40,669 bases of DNA, from the NCBI GenBank assembly GCA_913055585.1, contig CAJXKN010000002.1, positions 1 to 40,669 on the forward strand. Reading direction: 5' to 3'. Source of the DNA: an uncultured Caldisericota bacterium (GTDB lineage: Bacteria > Caldisericota > Caldisericia > Caldisericales > Caldisericaceae). The translations under genes were made by a program, and so were the position numbers. Of this stretch, positions 1 through 8,207 are shown piece after piece. Numbering within the stretch: the first letter of the stretch is position 1; each line of letters begins with the position of its first letter. The notes beneath the pieces are model-generated. The model searched no databases, had not been told where the DNA came from, and saw nothing but the letters and a program-made list of their open reading frames with translations.

Positions 1-2
1 TC

Positions 3-104
3 CCGGAATCCTTTTTCAATGATTTTGCACTGTTCTGGTTTATCACCGTTGCAATTATTGGTGCACTAATGGCATTTTTTTCACGTCCTGTGCGTTTGCA
101 ATAA
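3..104 (+). CDS. C-terminal end of a membrane transport protein (partial)
   Basis: The frame is open from the window edge to a TAA at 102-104 and encodes about 33 residues. The tail has one hydrophobic helix (FWFITVAIIGALMAFF) followed by a short basic end (SRPVRLQ), as in the last transmembrane segment of a polytopic carrier such as a major facilitator superfamily member. The start and most of the gene lie outside the window, so the family is a guess. A hairpin follows within a few bases of the stop. Confidence 0.5.
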   Translation, partial: PESFFNDFALFWFITVAIIGALMAFFSRPVRLQ

Positions 105-109
105 AACGC

Positions 110-137
110 TTCTTACTTCCTCTAAAGGAAGTAAGAA
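110..137 (+). terminator. Hairpin after the partial membrane protein gene
   Basis: An 11-bp perfect stem (110-120 with 127-137, core CTTACTTCC/GGAAGTAAG) encloses a TCTAAA loop six bases after the upstream stop codon. There is no good U-tract on the plus strand, so it may act as an mRNA end or processing site rather than a classic intrinsic terminator. Confidence 0.45.
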
Positions 138-265
138 AAATGATAAAGAGAGAATTAGAAGAGCGATGAAACTTGCTGCTCAAAATAGAGTAGCATATAT
201 TAAGGCATTCGCAAATGTTGAATAAGGCAAAGCTTAAGGGAATATCAGCAGTAAAAACTAATTAG
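137..265 (+). pseudogene. Decayed fragment of an amidohydrolase gene
   Basis: This stretch aligns base for base with about 3590-3720, the region of the downstream intact amidohydrolase gene coding for roughly residues 105-147. The shared core includes GATGAAACTTGCTGCTC-like and GCATTCGCAAATGTTGAATA-like segments. The copy has lost its frame and contains stop codons, and neither the metal-binding N terminus nor the C terminus is recognisable around it. It is best read as the remnant of a second copy of the gene that once stood before the present operon. Bases 266-410 show no recognisable gene; a small CCTGAA/TTCAGG hairpin lies near 354-370. Confidence 0.75.
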
Positions 266-411
266 GTTTCTTAATACCCTGAGAGTTTAAGAAATGTCTT
301 AAAAATAAAAAGATTAAACTTTTTTTCTGATGCTGAAATAAGCAATGTACTCCCTGAACTTGTTTCAGGAATAATTTAGACTCTCAAATGTATGTAACTT
401 ATACAGGGGGG

Positions 412-439
412 TTGATTTAAATATGAAAATCTGTATAAT
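412..439 (+). promoter_or_regulatory. Promoter of the first molybdenum hydroxylase operon
   Basis: TTGATT (412-417) and TATAAT (434-439) are separated by 16 bp. Transcription would begin near 446, which gives a leader of about a dozen bases ending in the Shine-Dalgarno AAGGGGTGAT before ATG at 459. The box overlaps the alternative upstream ATG codons, so it also decides the start of the gene. Confidence 0.65.
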
Positions 440-458
440 GTGTCAAAGGGGTGATAGA

Positions 459-2804
459 ATGGGATTTAAATACATAGGTAAAAATGATATACAACGTCCT
501 AATGTTATAGAAAGAGCTACAGGGAAGGCAGTTTTTATCGACGATATAAAACTTCCGAGAATGCTGTATGCTAAAATTTTATACCCTGAATATGCGCATG
601 CTAAAATTGTTTCTATTGATGTTAATGAAGCTGAAAAGATGCCAGGGGTAGTAAAGATTGTAACTGGTCAGGGATGGAAAAGAAAATTTGGTGATTGTAT
701 ACATGACAGACTTCCTATGGCAACTGATAAAGTGAGATATATTGGAGAGCCCGTTGCAGCAGTTGTCGCAGACACAGAAAGACATGCAAAAGAAGCTTTA
801 AAGAAAATCAAGGTTCAGTATGAGCCGCTGCCAGTTTATACGGATGCATTGGAAGCAATGAAAGAAGGTGCAGCATTAATTCATGAACACAGTGAGGAGC
901 ACTTTTATGTATCTCCTCTCTATGCACCGATACCGGGTACAAATATTGCTCTGAAGTATGAAATCAAAAAAGGTGATATAAAGAAAGGATTTGAAGAAGC
1001 AGATGTCACTGTAGAAAAAGAGTTTAATTTTCCTCATATGTCTTCAGTTGCAATTGAACCACATGCCACAATTGCATTAAATAAGGAAGATGGAACATTC
1101 GAGATATGGACTGCAAATGTTGGACCCTTTGCAGTGCGAGAGCAGGTAGCAGAACTATTTGAGATACCTGTTGGCGATGTGAGAGTCCATGTCCCGCATA
1201 TTGGAGGCTGTTTTGGTTACAAATCGGATCCTTCAATCGAGCCTCTTGTAGCATATATTGCAAGTTTCGTTCCTGGATATCCTGTAAAATTAAGGCTTAC
1301 AAGAAGAGAAGATTTCACAAGTACATTTATAGGTAGGGGAATCCGCTCAAAGATAAAAATCGGTGCGACAAAAGAAGGAAAGCTTGTAGCACTGGAAGAA
1401 AAATTATATCTTTCTACCGGTGCGTATGCTGATACAGGCTCAAATATTTTAATTGTTGCAGTGCAGGCTTCCGGTGGAGCATATTATTTCCCTAACGCTC
1501 ATGTAGTAGGATACTCTGTTTACACAAATACTCCTCCTGTAGGGGCTCTGCGTGCCTATGGACATCCGGAGCCTGAATTTGCTTTAGAAAGGGCAATTGA
1601 TATACTTGCAAGAAAACTTGGAATGCCAGGCACAGAGCTGAGAAGAAAGAATTTCCTTTCAGAGGGTAAATCCAACGCAGTTGGAGAAAAAATGAAGAAG
1701 AGTGACGGAAATCTTTATAAATGCCTTGATAACGTAGAAAAAGCAATTATGTCTGAAAAAACTCCAAAAGAAGATGAAAACTACTATTATGGCAAAGGTT
1801 TTGCAGCACTTATAAAGTCGCCAAAAGCTGCAACATTTGCCTCAAAAGGCTGTCACTTAAAATTTAATGTAGATGGAAGTGTTTCTTTGAATATGTCAGG
1901 TGCAGACGTAGGGCAGGGGCTCTGGGCAGTTGCAAGGCAAATTGCAGCAGAGGCGCTGAAAATACCTCCAGAAAAGATAAGAGTGTATAATGAAATTGAT
2001 ACACAGTTCTCCCCATGGGAGTGGCAAACGGTTGGCTCTGCGTTCACTTTCCAGGGAGGCAATGCAATTATACGCGCAGCAAATAAAGCAATTAAAATTC
2101 TGAAGGAAAATGCTGCAAAAGTATTGGATAGAGACCCAGATACATTGGAATATGACGGAGAATACATTTATGATGTTTCATATCCAGAAGTAAGAGTTCC
2201 TGTAAATAAGATATGTAGGGGATACGTAAAAGAGGATGGGACAACTATAGGAGAAGTAGTGGATGTTACAAGTTATTATAGGCTTCCAGGGGCGCAGAAC
2301 CCAGACCCAGAAACAGGAATGGGTAGAACAGGGGTTAGTTATACTATGGGTGTCCAGGGATGCTCGATTAGGATTGAAAAAAAGACCGGGAAAGTTTTAA
2401 TAGACAATTTTGCAACATCAATTGATGTAGGGAAAGTGATTAATCCAAAAGGTATTAGGGGACAGGTACTTGGTGGAGTAGTACAAGCGATCGGAGAAAC
2501 TCTCTCTGAACAAATTAAATTTGGGGAGGATGGCAAAATTTTAAATCCAAATCTCATAAGATATAAAATACCAGGGATATATGATATTCCGGTGAAGCAA
2601 ACGATTGAATTCGTAGAGACACCAGACGAAATTGGCCCATATGGAGCAAGAGGGGTTGGCGAGCATCCTATGATAGGAGTAGCTCCTGCTATACTTAATG
2701 CGATTTATGATGCAATTGGATATGACTTTTATGAAGTGCCTGTAACTCCGGACAAAATTAAAGCGGTATTGGAAAAGAAACAACAGGAGGAAGAGCATGA
2801 ATAG
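459..2804 (+). CDS. Molybdenum hydroxylase large subunit, set 1 (xanthine dehydrogenase family)
   Basis: The 781-residue protein has the two-part layout of the molybdopterin-binding subunit of xanthine dehydrogenase/aldehyde oxidase enzymes: an N-terminal aldehyde-oxidase a/b hammerhead domain (roughly residues 15-125) and the Mo-cofactor domain behind it. The catalytic glutamate is visible in GARGVGEHP (about residue 735) and the substrate-pocket arginine in ALRAYGHPE. The Mo-binding loop reads GGCFGYK instead of the usual GGGFGGK seen in the second set of this window. I chose ATG 459, not an earlier ATG at 423, because it has a good Shine-Dalgarno site, a promoter directly before it, and matches the start of its paralogue (about 778 aa). 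The reaction is presumably hydroxylation of an N-heterocycle in the cytoplasm; the true substrate is unknown. It overlaps the next gene by 8 nt. Confidence 0.9.
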   Translation: MGFKYIGKNDIQRPNVIERATGKAVFIDDIKLPRMLYAKILYPEYAHAKIVSIDVNEAEKMPGVVKIVTGQGWKRKFGDCIHDRLPMATDKVRYIGEPVAAVVADTERHAKEALKKIKVQYEPLPVYTDALEAMKEGAALIHEHSEEHFYVSPLYAPIPGTNIALKYEIKKGDIKKGFEEADVTVEKEFNFPHMSSVAIEPHATIALNKEDGTFEIWTANVGPFAVREQVAELFEIPVGDVRVHVPHIGGCFGYKSDPSIEPLVAYIASFVPGYPVKLRLTRREDFTSTFIGRGIRSKIKIGATKEGKLVALEEKLYLSTGAYADTGSNILIVAVQASGGAYYFPNAHVVGYSVYTNTPPVGALRAYGHPEPEFALERAIDILARKLGMPGTELRRKNFLSEGKSNAVGEKMKKSDGNLYKCLDNVEKAIMSEKTPKEDENYYYGKGFAALIKSPKAATFASKGCHLKFNVDGSVSLNMSGADVGQGLWAVARQIAAEALKIPPEKIRVYNEIDTQFSPWEWQTVGSAFTFQGGNAIIRAANKAIKILKENAAKVLDRDPDTLEYDGEYIYDVSYPEVRVPVNKICRGYVKEDGTTIGEVVDVTSYYRLPGAQNPDPETGMGRTGVSYTMGVQGCSIRIEKKTGKVLIDNFATSIDVGKVINPKGIRGQVLGGVVQAIGETLSEQIKFGEDGKILNPNLIRYKIPGIYDIPVKQTIEFVETPDEIGPYGARGVGEHPMIGVAPAILNAIYDAIGYDFYEVPVTPDKIKAVLEKKQQEEEHE

Positions 2805-3282
2805 GATAACACTTACAATAAATGGCATAAAGCGGACAATAGAGTTCGAAGGGCATGAAATGCTTCTTGATATCCTTCGAGATAAACTTGGACTAACTGG
2901 AGCAAAACATGGTTGTGATACTGGAACGTGTGGAGCTTGTACAGTAGTAGTAAATGGTGAAGCAAGAACAAGTTGTAATCTTCCATTTAGAATGTTAGAT
3001 GGCGCTGAAATTCTTACAATTGAAGGACTTTCCAAAGGTAAACAACTTCATATTCTACAACGAGCATTTATTGAGGCCGATGCAATTCAATGCGGATTCT
3101 GCACTCCAGGCATTATAATGCACCTGTATGCACTGTTCAACAAAAACCCCAATGCTTCTGATGAGGAGATAAAAGAAGCTCTTTCGCACCATCTCTGTCG
3201 CTGCACAGGGTATACCCCGATTTTTGAGGCAGCAAAAATTGCACAAGAATATATAATAAAAAAAGAAAGGAGTTCTAAATGA
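2797..3282 (+). CDS. [2Fe-2S] subunit of molybdenum hydroxylase, set 1
   Basis: The 161-residue protein carries both iron-sulfur clusters of this enzyme class. The N-terminal plant-ferredoxin-type cluster uses Cys40, 45, 48 and 60 (CDTGTCGAC region); the C-terminal helical domain has Cys99, 102, 134 and 136 (GFCTPG and CRCTGY). It passes electrons from the Mo centre. It overlaps the large-subunit gene by 8 nt and the amidohydrolase gene by 4 nt, so the three are translationally coupled. No FAD-binding subunit is encoded in this operon, so the electron acceptor is either the FAD subunit of set 2 (18481-19362) or another protein. Confidence 0.92.
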   Translation: MNRITLTINGIKRTIEFEGHEMLLDILRDKLGLTGAKHGCDTGTCGACTVVVNGEARTSCNLPFRMLDGAEILTIEGLSKGKQLHILQRAFIEADAIQCGFCTPGIIMHLYALFNKNPNASDEEIKEALSHHLCRCTGYTPIFEAAKIAQEYIIKKERSSK

Positions 3283-4502
3283 AAGAAAATTTTGACATTG
3301 TTTTAAGAAATGCAAAAACAAGAAAGGGAGGTGATAGACTTGTAGATATTGCCATTAAAGATGGTAAAATCGCAGAAATTGCAGAGAAAGTATCGGGTAT
3401 AGGTGAAAGAGAGATTAATGCAGATGGAAGGTTGGTCACTGAATCATTTGTCAATACTCACCTTCATCTCTGCAAGGTCTACACACTGGAAATGATGGAT
3501 GAAGACGCACTAAAGGATTATCATGGGGAAACAATGGGTAAAGCAATGACTGCAATAGAACTTGCTGCAAGGGTAAAAGAAAAATATGATGAAAAATGGA
3601 TTATTAAGAATGTAAGAAGAGCAATGAAACTTGCTGCTCGGAATGGGGTAACACATATTAGAGCGTTTGCAGATGTTGATAATAAAGCAAAACTTGAAGG
3701 AATAAAAGCTCTTCTTAGTGCAAAGGAAGAATTTAAGGATGTAGTAGAGTTGCAAGTTGTGGCGTTCCCTCAGGATGGGGTTGTAAGGGAACCAGGTGCA
3801 AAGGAGCTTGTGGAAGAAGCAATCAAGATGGGAGCAGATGTGGTTGGTGGAATTCCCTGGATAGAATTTACAGATCAGGATGAGCAGTCACATATTGATG
3901 CTATGTTTGAGATTGCAAAAAAGTACAATAAAGACGTCTCAATGCTCGTTGACGATGCAGGAGACCCGGGATTAAGAACATTAGAGATGCTTGCTGTAAA
4001 AACAATTAAAGAAGGTTGGGTAGGAAGAAGCCTTGCTCATCATGCAAGGGCTATGGCTCTATACCCGGAACCATACTTTCAGAAGGTTGCAGCCTTGCTA
4101 AAAAAGGCCCAGATGGGAGTAGTAAGTGATCCACATACAGGGCCGCTTCATGCACGAGTAAGGGAGTTGGTTAAACAGGGTGTGCTTGTTGCGTTAGGGC
4201 AGGATGATATATCAGATGCATACTATCCATACGGCAGAAACAACTTACTTGAAGTTGTGTTCCTTTCCTCACACATTCTCTGGATGACCACAAGAAGTGA
4301 TATGGAGAAACTGTATGATATGGTTACAATAGATGCGGCAAAAGCAATTGGTCTTAAGAACTTTAAGTTACAAAAAGGAGCGGAAGCAAACCTTGTTGTT
4401 CTGAAAGAAAGCAATTTAAGAGAGGTAATAAGAAACCATGATGAGCCACTTTATGTTGTTAGCCATGGCAAGCTTGTAGACAAAGATAAATTTGTTAATT
4501 AA
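3279..4502 (+). CDS. Cytosine-deaminase-like amidohydrolase with altered active site
   Basis: The 407-residue protein aligns over its whole length with cytosine deaminase (CodA) of the amidohydrolase superfamily. Metal-binding His61 and His63 lie in NTHLHL, a further histidine pair is His244/His245, and the strand-8 aspartate is in GQDDISDAYYPYG (Asp309). Where CodA has HCDE (metal histidine and catalytic glutamate) this protein reads LVDD at 213-216, and the HDD of CodA is QDD. It therefore belongs to a divergent subgroup; a deaminase, hydrolase or metal-poor variant are all possible. Coupling to the molybdenum hydroxylase genes by a 4-nt overlap suggests it acts on the same heterocycle or its product. 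Confidence 0.8.
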   Translation: MKENFDIVLRNAKTRKGGDRLVDIAIKDGKIAEIAEKVSGIGEREINADGRLVTESFVNTHLHLCKVYTLEMMDEDALKDYHGETMGKAMTAIELAARVKEKYDEKWIIKNVRRAMKLAARNGVTHIRAFADVDNKAKLEGIKALLSAKEEFKDVVELQVVAFPQDGVVREPGAKELVEEAIKMGADVVGGIPWIEFTDQDEQSHIDAMFEIAKKYNKDVSMLVDDAGDPGLRTLEMLAVKTIKEGWVGRSLAHHARAMALYPEPYFQKVAALLKKAQMGVVSDPHTGPLHARVRELVKQGVLVALGQDDISDAYYPYGRNNLLEVVFLSSHILWMTTRSDMEKLYDMVTIDAAKAIGLKNFKLQKGAEANLVVLKESNLREVIRNHDEPLYVVSHGKLVDKDKFVN

Positions 4503-4529
4503 TTTTTTAAAAAAAAGGAGGAAACAACT

Positions 4530-5549
4530 GTGAAAAACAGAAAAGTATTAGCATTACTCATTGCGCTGCTTATGGTAGTAGTAGTTTTTGCAGGATGTGC
4601 ACCAAAAGAACAACCACAGCAGCCAGCGCAGCCTGCAGAAAATAAGATTAAAGTTGCTGCAATTTATGCAACTCCGATTGAAGAACCCTGGGATGGTGCA
4701 ATTCATCATGCATTACTTAAGGCAAAGGATGAACTTGGAATTGATTATGAGTGGACAGAAAATGTAGGTTATTCAGATTTTGAAAGAGTGTTAAGAGAGT
4801 ATGCAGATAAAGGTTACAATGTCATTTTCGGTGATGCCTTTGGTTCAGAAGATGCGGTTAGAAGGGTTGCAAAAGATTATCCAGATATTGCGTTTGTATT
4901 TGGCTCTGGCGAAGGCCCATCTGATCCAAATCTTTCAGTATTCGATGACTGGATTCAGGAGCCTGCTTATGTTTGCGGAATGATTGCAGGAAAAATTACG
5001 AAATCCAACATTATTGGTGTTGTTGGAGGAGTCCCTGTCCCAGAAGTGAACAGGATTGTTAATGCGTTTATTGCAGGTGCAAAAGAAACAAATCCAGATG
5101 TTAAGGTAAAAGTAGCGTTTATTGGGAGTTGGTTTGATCCACCAAAGGCGAAAGAAGCAGCACTTGCTCAGATAGAGCAGGGAGCAGATGTGCTCTACGC
5201 TGAAAGGTACGGAGTAATTGATGCATGCAAAGAAAAAGGAGTTTATGCTTTTGGTAGCCTCCTTGATCAGCATTCCCTCGCACCTGATTATGTTATTTCA
5301 GGTCCAGTATGGGATATGTATCCTACTGTAAAGTATGTCATTGAATCAGTAAAGAATGGATCTTATACTGCTCAGGATTTGAAAGATTGGTCTATGATGG
5401 GGAAAGGTGGTGCAAAACTTGCACCGTTCCATGAATTTGAAGACAAGCTCCCGAAAGATGTAATCGATATGGTGAATAAACGTGTAGAAGAGATTAAGAG
5501 CGGAAAGTTCCGTGTCCCAATCAACGAAGCTACACCAAAGAGTGACTAA
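4530..5549 (+). CDS. BMP-family substrate-binding lipoprotein of an ABC transporter
   Basis: A 339-residue exported lipoprotein. The signal sequence (residues 1-22) ends in the lipobox FAGC, so Cys23 is lipidated and anchors it to the membrane. The mature part has the BMP/PnrA nucleoside-binding fold, with features such as EEPWD, an ADKGYNVIFGD strand and IAGAKETNPDVKV. Translation starts at GTG 4530, eight bases after AAAGGAGG. It is followed by an ATPase and two permeases, the standard order for nucleoside importers of this family. It presumably delivers a nucleoside or free base to the enzymes of the island; the ligand cannot be read from sequence. Confidence 0.92.
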   Translation: MKNRKVLALLIALLMVVVVFAGCAPKEQPQQPAQPAENKIKVAAIYATPIEEPWDGAIHHALLKAKDELGIDYEWTENVGYSDFERVLREYADKGYNVIFGDAFGSEDAVRRVAKDYPDIAFVFGSGEGPSDPNLSVFDDWIQEPAYVCGMIAGKITKSNIIGVVGGVPVPEVNRIVNAFIAGAKETNPDVKVKVAFIGSWFDPPKAKEAALAQIEQGADVLYAERYGVIDACKEKGVYAFGSLLDQHSLAPDYVISGPVWDMYPTVKYVIESVKNGSYTAQDLKDWSMMGKGGAKLAPFHEFEDKLPKDVIDMVNKRVEEIKSGKFRVPINEATPKSD

Positions 5550-5572
5550 ATAGGGTAAAGTTCATTTAGAAT

Positions 5573-5603
5573 GGCACAGGGGATTACCCTGTGCCAAATT
5601 TAT
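5573..5603 (+). terminator. Hairpin between binding-protein and ATPase genes
   Basis: A 9-bp perfect stem GGCACAGGG/CCCTGTGCC (5573-5581, 5587-5595) with a GATTA loop is followed by AAATTTAT. It lies between the abundant binding protein gene and the membrane complex genes, where leaky termination or mRNA stabilisation typically sets a higher level of the binding protein. Confidence 0.65.
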
Positions 5604-5617
5604 ATTAAGGGGTGGCT

Positions 5618-7162
5618 ATGGAAAAGATTATAGAAATGAAGAATATCAGAAAAACCTTCTTGCATACTATAGCAAATGATAATGTAAACTTTACAGTTTA
5701 TAAAGGTGAGGTCGTATCACTTCTTGGTGAAAATGGTGCAGGGAAAACAACCCTAATGAAAATTCTCTATGGTATGTACAGCAAGGATAGTGGAGATATC
5801 TATGTAAAAGGGAGAAAAGTGGAAATTAACTCACCAAAAGATGCAATTGCTCTTGGTATTGGTATGGTACATCAACACTTTACACTTGTAAAAAGTCTTA
5901 CGGTTCTCGAAAATGTAATTCTTGGACTTCCTTCTCCAAAAGGTTTTCAGTTGGATCTAATTTCTTCCAGAAAAAAACTTTTAGATATTTCAAAAAGTTA
6001 TGGCTTAAATGTCGATGCTGATGCAAAAATATGGCAACTGTCAGTAGGAGAAAGGCAAAGAGTCGAAATTGTTAAAGCACTTTACAGAAACATCGATGTG
6101 TTGATACTGGATGAACCTACAGCAGTCCTTACCCCACAGGAGGTAGATGACCTCTTTAAAACGCTGAATCTAATGAAAAAAGAGGAGAAAAGCGTTGTTT
6201 TTATCTCACACAAACTGGATGAGGTAATGAAGATAAGTGATAGAATTGTTATTTTAAGGAATGGAATAGTGACAGGGGAACGTAAAAAAGAGGAAACAAA
6301 TAAAAAAGAACTCGCTCGTCTTATGGTGGGAAGAGAGGTGATAGAAGTATTACACAAGGAAAAAGTGAAAGTAGGCGAGCCTATCCTCAATGTGGAAAAC
6401 CTCTCCGCACTCAATGATAAGGGCGTATTGGCTTTAAAAGGAGTGTCTTTTAAACTAAGGAAGGGAGAGGTGCTTGGAGTAGCAGGTGTTGCAGGGAATG
6501 GGCAGAGAGAATTAGAGGATATTATATGTGGTGTAAGGAAGCCTAAAGATGGAAAAGTGTATTTTAATGGAGAAGATATTACAAATAAAACACCAAAGGA
6601 AATTATTAATATGGGAATTGGAAGAATTCCTGAGGATAGAATGGAAGATGGGCTTATTTTGGATATGCCTATTTTTGAAAACATTGTTATTGAATTCTAC
6701 GATAAAGAACCTTTCTCTAAAGGCATACTTATAAATTATCCTGAGATAGAGAAAACTGCGAGGAGACTTGTAAAGGAATTTAATATTAAGACATCCAGTG
6801 TTTATGCAGCAACAAAAACTCTCTCTGGGGGAAATCTGCAAAAGGTGATCCTTGCAAGAGTTTTGTCTCAAAACCCGAAAGTACTTATTGCCTCACAACC
6901 AACAAGAGGGTTGGATGTAGGAGCAATGGAGTATATCCATGAAAAGATACTGGACACAAAAAACAAAGGAACAGGCGTTCTTCTCATTTCAGAGGACTTG
7001 AATGAAATATTGAATCTTAGTGACAGGATAATGGTGATGTATGAAGGAGAGATTATGGGGATAATCGATAGACAGAAGGAAAAAGTAAATATTGAGGAGC
7101 TTGGACTTATGATGGCTGGTTCACTGAAAAGAAGGAGGGATTATGAAACTTCCGAAATTTAA
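5618..7162 (+). CDS. Duplicated ATPase of BMP-type ABC transporter
   Basis: The protein (about 514 residues) has two fused nucleotide-binding domains, as in sugar and nucleoside importers (RbsA/NupO type). The first half has Walker A GENGAGKTT, signature LSVGERQRVEI and Walker B VLILDEPTAVL. The second half has a degenerate Walker A (GVAGNGQRE) and a signature LSGGNLQK with a Walker B-like LIASQPTRGLD, which is normal for this family. ATG 5618 fits the Shine-Dalgarno AAGGGG better than the GTG at 5612. The 3' end overlaps the first permease gene by 20 nt. Confidence 0.93.
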   Translation: MEKIIEMKNIRKTFLHTIANDNVNFTVYKGEVVSLLGENGAGKTTLMKILYGMYSKDSGDIYVKGRKVEINSPKDAIALGIGMVHQHFTLVKSLTVLENVILGLPSPKGFQLDLISSRKKLLDISKSYGLNVDADAKIWQLSVGERQRVEIVKALYRNIDVLILDEPTAVLTPQEVDDLFKTLNLMKKEEKSVVFISHKLDEVMKISDRIVILRNGIVTGERKKEETNKKELARLMVGREVIEVLHKEKVKVGEPILNVENLSALNDKGVLALKGVSFKLRKGEVLGVAGVAGNGQRELEDIICGVRKPKDGKVYFNGEDITNKTPKEIINMGIGRIPEDRMEDGLILDMPIFENIVIEFYDKEPFSKGILINYPEIEKTARRLVKEFNIKTSSVYAATKTLSGGNLQKVILARVLSQNPKVLIASQPTRGLDVGAMEYIHEKILDTKNKGTGVLLISEDLNEILNLSDRIMVMYEGEIMGIIDRQKEKVNIEELGLMMAGSLKRRRDYETSEI

Positions 7163-8207
7163 ATTAGAAAGAAGATCTACACCACCGTTGTGGTTTCAGG
7201 TACTCACTCCGGTTATAGCTGTTGCTATATCTCTTGTAATTTCTGCAATTTTTTTGCTTTTAATCCATAAGAATCCATTTACTGCTTTTTACTATATGTT
7301 CTATGGTGCAATAGGGACAAAATTTGCATTCAAGGAAATGCTTGTGAAAGCAACTCCATTATTACTCACAGGCGTTGCTGTAGCCATTGCATTTGTTGCA
7401 AAATACTGGAATATCGGGGCAGAAGGACAACTCTACGCGGGAGCATTAGCAGCGACATGGGTTGGAATAATGAATCTTCCTTTGCCACGGGCAATATATA
7501 TACTCCTCGTAATAGCTGTTGGTTTTGGTGCAGGTGCTATTTGGTCTTTGATACCCGGTTATCTTAAGGCAAAGTTCAAAGTAGACGATGTTGTTACAAC
7601 TCTTCTAATGAACTACATTATGATTTATATCGTGAGTGCTTTACTAAATGGACCATGGCGTAATCCTAAAACGATGTATCCTGAGTCCATTACGATTTCC
7701 CAAAATGCATTTTTCCCCAAACTTCTACCACATTCCAGGGTACATATGGGACTAATAGTAGCTATCCTTGCAGTACTGTTTATGTATTTTCTTGTGCGTA
7801 GAACAAAATTGGGGTTTGAAATAAGAGCAACCGGAACAAACCCAAGGGCAGCAAATTTTCTTGGAATTAATACAATAAGAGCAATCATCCTTGTTTCTAT
7901 TATTAGTGGTGGAGTTGCAGGACTTGCAGGAGTAGGAGAAGTATGTGGTGTGCACTACCATCTTATTCAAGAGATTTCTCCTGGATATGGCTACAGCGGG
8001 ATTGTTATTGCAATGCTTGGAAGACTTAATGCTTTTGGTGTTTTCCTTGCAGCGATTTACTTTGCAATTATCATAACGGGTGCACAGATGATGAGTAGGA
8101 GTATGAACATTCCTCCGTATATTGCAGACGTTATCCAGGGAGTTACTCTTATTGTAATGCTTGCTATGCTTCTTTTATTCGAATACAGGATAAGGAGGGA
8201 GAAATGA
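7143..8207 (+). CDS. ABC transporter permease, first subunit (NupP type)
   Basis: A 354-residue polytopic membrane protein of the branched-chain/ribose-type permease family. It has about eight to ten hydrophobic helices, the first near residues 18-45, and the family pattern KYWNIGAEGQLYAGAL. It also has the conserved cytoplasmic loop ATGTNPRAANFLGIN that contacts the ATPase. The start overlaps the ATPase gene behind AGGAGGG, and the stop overlaps the second permease by 4 nt (ATGA). Together with its partner it forms the membrane channel. Confidence 0.92.
   Translation: MKLPKFKLERRSTPPLWFQVLTPVIAVAISLVISAIFLLLIHKNPFTAFYYMFYGAIGTKFAFKEMLVKATPLLLTGVAVAIAFVAKYWNIGAEGQLYAGALAATWVGIMNLPLPRAIYILLVIAVGFGAGAIWSLIPGYLKAKFKVDDVVTTLLMNYIMIYIVSALLNGPWRNPKTMYPESITISQNAFFPKLLPHSRVHMGLIVAILAVLFMYFLVRRTKLGFEIRATGTNPRAANFLGINTIRAIILVSIISGGVAGLAGVGEVCGVHYHLIQEISPGYGYSGIVIAMLGRLNAFGVFLAAIYFAIIITGAQMMSRSMNIPPYIADVIQGVTLIVMLAMLLLFEYRIRREK

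Noticed and set aside
423-458. An upstream start of the first molybdenum hydroxylase gene at 423
   Set aside because: The promoter boxes overlap these codons, no ribosome binding site precedes them, and the paralogue begins at the equivalent of 459.
2541-3035. A 164-codon minus-strand open frame spanning the border of the first two genes
   Set aside because: It crosses two overlapping, well-identified genes and shows no family feature; it is a shadow frame.
6082-6684. A 200-codon minus-strand open frame within the ABC ATPase gene
   Set aside because: It lies opposite a gene with all ATPase motifs, has no ribosome binding site and is biased in composition as expected for the complement of a coding frame.
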